A DNA stretch of 7,903 bases from an uncultured Collinsella sp. (GTDB taxonomy: Bacteria > Actinomycetota > Coriobacteriia > Coriobacteriales > Coriobacteriaceae), in assembly GCA_900550595.1 (NCBI GenBank), contig URTB01000059.1, positions 1-7,903 on the forward strand. Reading direction: 5' to 3'. This document shows positions 1 through 4,659 of the stretch, piece by piece (positions within the stretch are counted from its first letter, which is position 1; each line of letters starts with the position of its first letter). Both the position numbers and the translations under genes were made by a program. Below the pieces are notes generated by a model. That model was not told the origin of the DNA, made no database searches, and saw only the letters and a program-made list of their open reading frames with translations.

Positions 1-24
1 TATTGTGGCACAGGGCGTCCAATG

Positions 25-57
25 TTCAAACGTATTACATCATCTGTAACGTTTGAA
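25..57. repeat. Bulged inverted repeat upstream of guaA
   Basis: TTCAAACG (25-32) is the reverse complement of CGTTTGAA (50-57), and directly inside it TTACA (35-39) pairs with TGTAA (45-49). Together they give a 13-bp stem with a two-base TA bulge (33-34) and a 5-base loop. No T run follows, so it is not an ordinary intrinsic terminator. It lies about 160 bases before the guaA start and could be an operator or a structured RNA element. Which of these it is cannot be decided from the sequence. Confidence 0.5.
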
Positions 58-217
58 AACACTTCAATTGCCGTCAAATAGGGGCCCAGGTCGTGCGTTT
101 GCCGTGCGCTGATGGCTGCGAGGGGCGAGAAACCCCATATAACGTGTACACTATGGAGGTTATTTTCGTTCATTCACGCGGGTGGGCACCGGCTCCCCGC
201 CAACAAGAGGGGGAACC

Positions 218-1816
218 ATGGATCAAAAGGCTTCCGCAAAGGTCCTCGTACTCGACTTTGGTGCGCAGTACGGTCAGCTCATTGCCCGTCGCGTCCGCGA
301 CCTCAACGTGTATTCTGAGATTGTCCCCTGCGACATCTCGGCCGACGAGATTCGCGAGATGAACGCCTCTGCGCTCATCCTTTCTGGCGGCCCGGCCTCC
401 GTGTACGCCGAGGACGCTCCGTCCATCGATCCTGCCATCTTTGACCTGGGCCTTCCCGTCCTGGGCTTTTGCTACGGCCATCAGATCACGGCCGTGACGC
501 TCGGCGGCAAGGTCGGCCACTCCGAGGTGGGCGAGTACGGCCGCGCCACCATCACGCGCACGGCCGGCGCCAAGCTCTTTAACTCCACGCCCATGGAGCA
601 GACTGTGTGGATGAGCCATCGCGACGCCGTTTCCGAGGTGCCCGAGGGCTTTACCGTTACCGCCAGCACCGACGTGTGCCCGGTCGCTGCGATGGAGTGC
701 GTTGAGCGCAAGATCTACACCACGCAGTTCCATCCCGAGGTCAAGCACTCCGAGTACGGTCAGCAGCTGCTGAGCAACTTCCTGTTTGAGATCTGCGGCC
801 TGGAGCCCAACTGGAGCATGGACAACCTGGTCGAGACCATGACGGCCGAGTTCCGCGAGAAGGTCGGCAATGACCGCGTGATTCTGGCCCTGTCCGGCGG
901 CGTCGACTCCTCCGTCGTGGCTGCGCTGGGCGCTCGCGCCGTGGGCAAGCAGATGACCTGCGTGTTCATCAACCACGGTCTGCTGCGCAAGGGTGAGCCC
1001 GAGCAGGTGGAGGAGGTCTTTACCAAGCAGTTTGACGTCGACTTTATCCACGTTCACGCCGAGGACCGCTATGCCGAGCTTCTGGCCGGCGTGACCGAGC
1101 CCGAGGAGAAGCGCCGCATCATCGGTACGCAGTTCTGGAAAGAGTTCTTCGCCGTGGCGCAGCAGCTCGAGACCGATGGCAAGCCGGTCAAGTACCTGGC
1201 TCAGGGCACCATCTACCCCGACATCATCGAGTCCGGCGCTCGCAAGACGGGCGGCAAGACGGCCACCATCAAGAGCCACCATAACCTGATCCCGTTCCCC
1301 GAGGGCGTGCACTTCGACCTTATCGAGCCGCTCGACCACTTCTTTAAGGATGAGGTCCGCGCACTTGGTCTGGCGCTTGGCCTGCCGGGTCATATCGTGT
1401 TCCGCCAGCCTTTCCCGGGCCCGGGTCTTGCTATCCGCATCATCGGTGCGGTCGATAAGGAGAAGCTCGAGATCCTCAAGAACGCCGACGCTATCGTACG
1501 CGAGGAGCTCGACGCCTACAACCAGCGTCTATTTGAGCAGACCGGCGAGCGCAACTCCGAGCACAGCTGCTGGCAGTATTTCGCGGTTCTGCCCGACATC
1601 AAGTCCGTTGGCGTTATGGGCGACGAGCGCACCTATCAGCGCCCGATCATCCTGCGTGCCGTCGAGTCCAGCGATGCCATGACCGCCGACTGGGCCAAGC
1701 TACCCTACGACGTGCTGGCCCGCATCTCCGGCCGCATCGTGGCCGAGGTTCCCGGTGCAAACCGCGTGTGTTACGACATTACGTCCAAGCCGCCCGCGAC
1801 GATTGAGTGGGAATAG
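218..1816 (+). CDS. guaA: GMP synthase (glutamine-hydrolysing)
   Basis: This enzyme makes GMP from XMP, ATP and glutamine in the cytoplasm, the last step of de novo guanine nucleotide synthesis. At 532 aa it is the normal length for single-chain bacterial GuaA. The class I glutamine amidotransferase domain is at about residues 7-195, with nucleophile C85 in GFCYGHQ and H172/E174 in FHPEV. The ATP pyrophosphatase domain follows, with the P-loop SGGVDSS at 226-232. The C-terminal dimerisation domain contains the QPFPGPGLAIRI stretch and ends in KPPATIEWE, as is typical. The ATG at 218 is chosen because a strong ribosome binding site (GAGGGGG, 207-213) sits 4 bases upstream. An in-frame extension to 182 has no such support. 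The gene is intact, appears monocistronic and ends at its own terminator. I saw no purine riboswitch motif in the leader. Confidence 0.98.
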   Translation: MDQKASAKVLVLDFGAQYGQLIARRVRDLNVYSEIVPCDISADEIREMNASALILSGGPASVYAEDAPSIDPAIFDLGLPVLGFCYGHQITAVTLGGKVGHSEVGEYGRATITRTAGAKLFNSTPMEQTVWMSHRDAVSEVPEGFTVTASTDVCPVAAMECVERKIYTTQFHPEVKHSEYGQQLLSNFLFEICGLEPNWSMDNLVETMTAEFREKVGNDRVILALSGGVDSSVVAALGARAVGKQMTCVFINHGLLRKGEPEQVEEVFTKQFDVDFIHVHAEDRYAELLAGVTEPEEKRRIIGTQFWKEFFAVAQQLETDGKPVKYLAQGTIYPDIIESGARKTGGKTATIKSHHNLIPFPEGVHFDLIEPLDHFFKDEVRALGLALGLPGHIVFRQPFPGPGLAIRIIGAVDKEKLEILKNADAIVREELDAYNQRLFEQTGERNSEHSCWQYFAVLPDIKSVGVMGDERTYQRPIILRAVESSDAMTADWAKLPYDVLARISGRIVAEVPGANRVCYDITSKPPATIEWE

Positions 1817-1830
1817 TAAATAGCCCTTTG

Positions 1831-1864
1831 CGAGGGAGGTCGGATACGGCCTCCCTCGTTTTTT
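1831..1864 (+). terminator. Rho-independent terminator of guaA
   Basis: CGAGGGAGG (1831-1839) pairs perfectly with CCTCCCTCG (1850-1858). The stem extends inward through a T-G wobble, C-G and G-C to a GATA tetraloop, about 12 pairs in all. Six Ts follow immediately (1859-1864). It starts 14 bases after the guaA stop codon and should isolate guaA from the downstream R-M operon. Confidence 0.95.
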
Positions 1865-2064
1865 ATTTGCGTGCCATGGGTGCTTGTGCATTGTGGTGTA
1901 TGTGGTACATGCAAACCAGCCACGCAATCTCTCAAGCTGTTTAGCTGGGATTATTGTTTGCTGGTATGCTTTAAAGTGCTTTCAATTACCGAAGCAACGC
2001 CATCAATTTATTTCTAATTAATGCTGACCGGCAGATTGCGTCCGCCCGCAAGAGGCCGCTCGGA

Positions 2065-2118
2065 CTGGTACTCAAAATGTACTCACGACGTTTTGAGTAT
2101 CGATTTGCTGGTACTCAC
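2065..2118. repeat. TACTCA repeat cluster with inverted copy
   Basis: CTGGTACTCA occurs at 2065-2074 and 2108-2117. A third GTACTCAC lies between at 2079-2086 and is matched by GTACTCAC at 2111-2118. TACTCAAAA (2069-2077) also has an exact inverted partner TTTTGAGTA (2091-2099) across a 13-base spacer. Such mixed direct and inverted copies resemble multi-site binding regions for a recombinase or repressor, or a dispersed intergenic repeat. No protein that would use them is encoded in the window. Confidence 0.6.
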
Positions 2119-2148
2119 AGACGGTAAAAACGGCTGTCTACCTCGATA

Positions 2149-2181
2149 TATTCGTTATCCCCAACGACTCGTCAACGAATA
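2149..2181. repeat. 8-bp inverted repeat
   Basis: TATTCGTT (2149-2156) is the reverse complement of AACGAATA (2174-2181), with a 17-base spacer that itself contains the small palindrome ACGACTCGT (2164-2172). No T run follows. The function is unknown; it could be a protein-binding site in the regulatory region of the operon. Confidence 0.35.
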
Positions 2182-2223
2182 CTGACTAGTGATTGAGTGC
2201 TGCATGGCTCAAATTAGCCTACC

Positions 2224-2240
2224 TAATTACGTAATTACGT
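2224..2240. promoter_or_regulatory. Palindromic candidate operator
   Basis: TAATTACG is repeated in tandem at 2224-2231 and 2232-2239. This creates a perfect 14-bp palindrome TAATTACGTAATTA (2224-2237) and an overlapping 12-bp palindrome ACGTAATTACGT (2229-2240). A further AATTAG/CTAATT inverted pair lies at 2212-2217 and 2223-2228. The element covers the -35 position of the predicted promoter, about 65-80 bases before the RHH gene. RHH regulators commonly bind short tandem or inverted repeats over their own promoters, so autoregulation by the 2306-2473 product is a reasonable inference but is not shown by the sequence. Confidence 0.45.
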
Positions 2241-2255
2241 ATTCTGAAGTAAAAT
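2227..2255 (+). promoter_or_regulatory. Predicted sigma-A type promoter of the R-M operon
   Basis: A -10 like TAAAAT (2250-2255, five of six consensus bases) sits 17 bases after a weak -35 like TTACGT (2227-2232, three of six). Transcription would start near 2262, giving a leader of about 45 bases before the RHH start. The -35 lies inside the palindrome described separately. It is the best promoter match I found by eye between the guaA terminator and the operon. Confidence 0.4.
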
Positions 2256-2305
2256 GATTTCGGCCAATTAAGGAACGTAGAACAGGTCAATTCGGAGGGG
2301 CGACC

Positions 2306-2473
2306 ATGGAGGAAGATCAGGCTGTTCATGCCGAAAGGGAGCTGGATAAGTTCACGCTCTCGATAACCCGCGAGGATAAGCGGGCTCTTAAGTCCTATGC
2401 CGCGCGCCAGGATAAGACGGTGGCTAAAGTCCTGCGCGAATGGATTGACGAGAAGTGCAAGGGGGAGAAGTGA
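2306..2473 (+). CDS. Small ribbon-helix-helix (CopG/Arc-like) protein, probable operon regulator
   Basis: This 55-aa protein starts at an ATG preceded by GGAGGGG (2294-2300, 5-base spacing). After an acidic N-terminal tail of about 14 residues it has the RHH pattern: a short strand (KFTLSI, 15-20), a first helix (about 22-35, EDKRALKSYAARQD), a turn (KT, 37-38) and a second helix (about 39-51, VAKVLREWIDEKC), then a basic end. Such proteins dimerise and bind DNA through the paired strands, and many are antitoxins or small repressors. No toxin gene follows. Its TGA overlaps the ATG of the methyltransferase gene (TGATG), so the two are translationally coupled. I infer that it controls the R-M operon, possibly through the palindromes at 2212-2240. 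An orphan antitoxin remnant is the main alternative. Family assignment is from pattern only. Confidence 0.75.
   Translation: MEEDQAVHAERELDKFTLSITREDKRALKSYAARQDKTVAKVLREWIDEKCKGEK
2461..2467 (+). promoter_or_regulatory. Ribosome binding site of mod
   Basis: GGGGGAG lies inside the last codons of the RHH gene, 5 bases before the ATG at 2473. It decides the mod start at 2473, over an in-frame GTG at 2455 that has no comparable site. Confidence 0.75.
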
Positions 2474-2745
2474 TGTCTCAGACGGCGCAAGCAGTCGTTC
2501 AGAACCTTGTTGATCGCGCTGTCAAGCTGGGCGATCGTCAGCTCGCTGCCGACATCCGCGCCTTTGCGGCGCAGCGCCAGTTTGGGCTTGTATTTGAACA
2601 CAACCGTCCAGAGCGACTTCGCCTTTATGGCAAACCTATCATGGAGGGCGATGTCGTACAGGTGCTTCCCGAGCGTGGTAAAAAAGAGGACTCTAGCTCC
2701 CAACTGCTATGGTTGGTAAATGCCGTTCGGGGGGGGGGTTGCTGA
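2473..2745 (+). CDS. mod: N-terminal part of a Type III-like DNA adenine methyltransferase, frame-split at a G tract
   Basis: This 90-aa ORF begins at ATG 2473, overlapping the RHH stop. Residues 36-68 (QFGLVFEHNRPERL, then GDVVQVLPERG) match what I recall of the N-terminal domain fused to many Type III-like methyltransferases of actinobacteria and Firmicutes, where it runs on into the GRVERGGDKP and DPPYNTG core. Here the frame enters the ten-G tract (2729-2738) and ends three codons later at TGA (2743-2745). One G fewer would fuse it in frame to the core as a 727-aa protein, with R86-G-G-V89-A-D across the junction. I therefore read this as the 5' part of mod in an out-of-frame state and not as an independent gene. 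It might still be made as a free domain. The similarity is from memory and not from a search. Confidence 0.8.
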   Translation: MSQTAQAVVQNLVDRAVKLGDRQLAADIRAFAAQRQFGLVFEHNRPERLRLYGKPIMEGDVVQVLPERGKKEDSSSQLLWLVNAVRGGGC

Positions 2746-4657
2746 TCTAAAGCCATATCAATCGCCCTCATATGGCGAAAACGAATGCGAGCCCCGCTCC
2801 GTTGCTGTCGACGATGTCGTGCCTGTTGCTGAGTATGACCAGCCGATTTATTCTGGCCTCAGAGAGACTGGGCGTGTCGAGCGCGGTGGCGATAAGCCCT
2901 ATCAGGTAGTCATTAACGGCGAAAACTACCATGCTCTTGAAACCTTGGCCTTTGCCTATGCAGGCAAAGTGGACTGCATATATATTGACCCGCCCTATAA
3001 CACTGGCGCCCGCGACTGGAAATACAACAACGATTACGTCGACGGCTCCGACGCCTATCGCCACTCCAAGTGGCTTGCCTTCATGGAGCGCCGCCTCAAG
3101 CTCGCCAGGCAGCTGCTCAACCCCAACGATTCCGTACTCATCGTGACGATCGATGAGAAGGAGTACGCAAGGCTTGAGCTTCTTTTAGAGAGCGTTTTTC
3201 CCAACGCGACCGGTATCCAGACGGTTTCAATCACCATAAACAAGAACGGGGTCGCCCGTGGCAACCAGTTCAAGAGAGCTGACGAGTACGCTGTCTTTTG
3301 CTTTTTTGGCACCGCCGCGCCGTGCCAAGTGGACCGCAGACTCTATTCCGTTGAGTTCGGAGAACTTGAGGGAAAAGTGGCTGATGACGCGTCGAGCAGC
3401 CGCTCCCAACGTAAAGTACGTTGGGAGTGGCTGCTGAGGGGCGGTCCCAATGCCGCTCGCACCGCAAGGCCGAACCTCTTCTATCCCATCTATATCGATG
3501 AGGAGACCGCGACCATTAAGGAGCTCGGCGCTTCTCTCCCCCTTGAACAAGACTGGACAAAGATACCGACAAAAACGGGTCTCAGGGCAGTTTGGCCTAT
3601 TAGGACCGATGGCCGAGAGGCGACTTGGAGGATCTCCCAGAATGCTCTACAGGCCAAGCTTGATCGCGGGTGCGCAAAAGTAGGTGAGTACAACAAAAAG
3701 AGTGATCGGTACTCCCTCCTTTACCTAGGAGATTCCCAAGAGGAGCGTCTCAAGAATGGAGAAATTAAACTCATCGGCAAGGCTGAGGATGGGTCCTTGC
3801 TTCTCGAAGAGCAGGGAGAGCGCTCTGCCATTCCAACAACTGTTTGGAGTGGCACGCAGTTCTCTGCCGGTGAATACGGGAGCCGATATATCAAAAAGTT
3901 CATCGGCGATAGGCGCTTCACATTTCCAAAGTCCCTTTATGCGACCGAGCTCTCAATCGCTTCCGTTGTTGCCGACAAGCCCGACGCCCTTGTAGTCGAT
4001 TTCTTCTCAGGATCGGGCACCACGGCACATGCCGTCATGCGCTTGAACCATCAGGACGGCGGGCGCAGGCGCTCCATCAGCGTAACGAATAACGAGGTCT
4101 CCGAGGACGAATCCAATAAGCTCACCAAGCGCGGTCTTCGTCAGGGCGACCCCGAATGGGAGGCACTGGGCATCTGCCAGTACGTTACCAAACCTCGCGT
4201 CACGGCGGCCATCACGGGCAAGACGCCCGAGGGCGATCCCATCAAGGGTGACTACAAGTTCACCGACGAGTTCCCCATGGCCGACGGCTTCGAGGAAAAC
4301 GCAGTCTTCTTTGACCTCACCTACGAAGATCCAGACGCCGTCGAGCTGGGCGTGGCCTTCGAGGAGATCGCGCCCCTGCTCTGGCTGCGCGCTGGTTCGC
4401 GTGGCAGCATCATCAAGCACGAGCAGCCGGGCTTTGCCATGGCCGACGCCTACGCCGTCCTTTTCGACTTTGCTTCGGTCGGCGCTTTCATAGACGCCGT
4501 CAAGCAGAATGCCAGCATAGGGTGCGCCTATGTGATCACGGACGACACGGCTCGATACGCCTCCGTCAAGACACAACTGCCTGGGCTCGACGTCGTCCGC
4601 CTGTACGAGAACTACCTGCAATCGTTCAAGATTGCCGCCGAGGATGCGGTGAGGTAA
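2720..4657 (+). CDS. mod: Type III-like DNA adenine N6-methyltransferase, catalytic part
   Basis: This 645-aa ORF is the catalytic part of a beta-class adenine methyltransferase, which transfers a methyl group from S-adenosylmethionine to adenine in its target site. Motif order is beta-type: catalytic DPPYNT at residues 90-95, then the SAM-binding DFFSGSGTTAH at 427-437. Conserved family stretches include GRVERGGDKP (51-60), INGENYHAL, YRHSKWLAFMERRLKLA, SVLIVTIDEKEY and RPNLFYPIYID (about 250-260). The variable target-recognition region lies about 190-400 and is visibly AT-richer than the rest. The ATG at 2720 comes just before the ten-G tract and has no good ribosome binding site, so the natural start is probably 2473 when the tract length is in frame. 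Alternatively, this ATG may be used by reinitiation after the upstream ORF. The stop lies 2 bp before res. The coding sequence also contains a 19-bp hairpin at 3395-3435. Confidence 0.9.
   Translation: MPFGGGVADLKPYQSPSYGENECEPRSVAVDDVVPVAEYDQPIYSGLRETGRVERGGDKPYQVVINGENYHALETLAFAYAGKVDCIYIDPPYNTGARDWKYNNDYVDGSDAYRHSKWLAFMERRLKLARQLLNPNDSVLIVTIDEKEYARLELLLESVFPNATGIQTVSITINKNGVARGNQFKRADEYAVFCFFGTAAPCQVDRRLYSVEFGELEGKVADDASSSRSQRKVRWEWLLRGGPNAARTARPNLFYPIYIDEETATIKELGASLPLEQDWTKIPTKTGLRAVWPIRTDGREATWRISQNALQAKLDRGCAKVGEYNKKSDRYSLLYLGDSQEERLKNGEIKLIGKAEDGSLLLEEQGERSAIPTTVWSGTQFSAGEYGSRYIKKFIGDRRFTFPKSLYATELSIASVVADKPDALVVDFFSGSGTTAHAVMRLNHQDGGRRRSISVTNNEVSEDESNKLTKRGLRQGDPEWEALGICQYVTKPRVTAAITGKTPEGDPIKGDYKFTDEFPMADGFEENAVFFDLTYEDPDAVELGVAFEEIAPLLWLRAGSRGSIIKHEQPGFAMADAYAVLFDFASVGAFIDAVKQNASIGCAYVITDDTARYASVKTQLPGLDVVRLYENYLQSFKIAAEDAVR
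2729..2738 (+). repeat. Ten-G homopolymer, candidate phase-variation switch
   Basis: Ten consecutive Gs lie exactly where the N-terminal mod frame and the catalytic frame part. Frame arithmetic: with 9 or 12 Gs the upstream frame reads CGG-GGG-GGG-GTT-GCT-GAT into the catalytic ORF. With 10 Gs (this sequence) it stops at TGA 2743-2745, while an ATG at 2720 is in frame with the core. With 11 Gs the upstream frame stops at TAA and the 2720 frame stops at TGA. Slipped-strand change at poly-G tracts is the known mechanism in phase-variable mod genes of host-adapted bacteria. A homopolymer sequencing error is the main alternative. Confidence 0.8.
3395..3435. repeat. 19-bp hairpin within the mod coding sequence
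   Basis: The left arm (3395-3413) and right arm (3417-3435) pair over 19 positions, 18 Watson-Crick plus one G-T (3402/3428), around the 3-base loop AAG. The inner 11 bp, CTCCCAACGTA with TACGTTGGGAG, are perfect. It encodes residues 226-239 of the catalytic ORF. The right arm encodes WEWLL next to the conserved RPNLFYPIYI region, and the left arm encodes the Ser/Arg/Lys-rich stretch just before it. The tract may have arisen by template switching, or it may act as an RNA structure. No T run follows, so it is not a terminator. Confidence 0.85.
4648..4654 (+). promoter_or_regulatory. Ribosome binding site of res
   Basis: GGTGAGG overlaps the last mod codons and ends 5 bases before ATG 4660. 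It fixes the res start there and rejects an in-frame extension back to 4522, which lies inside mod. Confidence 0.7.
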
Positions 4658-4659
4658 AC

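Larger units (their letters stand above)
1865..2305. other. Intergenic stretch between guaA and the R-M operon, no convincing gene
   Basis: This stretch of about 440 bases is clearly more AT-rich than its surroundings; by hand count, 2221-2280 has 20 G/C of 60. I see no RNA gene and no ORF with a ribosome binding site. A 54-codon ORF at 2021-2185 lacks one. What it does hold is repeats: three TACTCA motifs with an inverted copy (2065-2118), an 8-bp inverted repeat (2149-2181) and AATTACG-type palindromes (2212-2240) ahead of a probable promoter. The composition and repeats suggest a junction where accessory DNA was inserted behind guaA, but no integrase or tRNA gene is visible. Confidence 0.6.

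Noticed and set aside
90..217. Purine riboswitch in the guaA leader
   Set aside because: I looked for the conserved TATA, TCTACC and GACTA-type aptamer segments in the right order and did not find them. Only short local stems (for example GGGG/CCCC at 122-136) are present.
170..1393. 407-codon open frame on the minus strand
   Set aside because: Antisense shadow of guaA, whose + strand product is unmistakable.
2021..2185. 54-codon + strand ORF starting at ATG 2021
   Set aside because: No ribosome binding site precedes the ATG, no recognisable domain is present, and it runs through the TACTCA repeat cluster. It is probably a chance ORF.
2306..2745. RHH gene plus the 90-aa ORF as a toxin-antitoxin pair
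   Set aside because: The arrangement and TGATG overlap mimic such a pair. However, the 90-aa ORF reads as the N-terminal domain of the methyltransferase and joins it in frame if one G is removed.
4522..4659. Longer res starting at 4522
   Set aside because: The extension lies entirely within mod coding sequence in another frame. ATG 4660 has a good ribosome binding site and begins right at the conserved helicase N-terminus.
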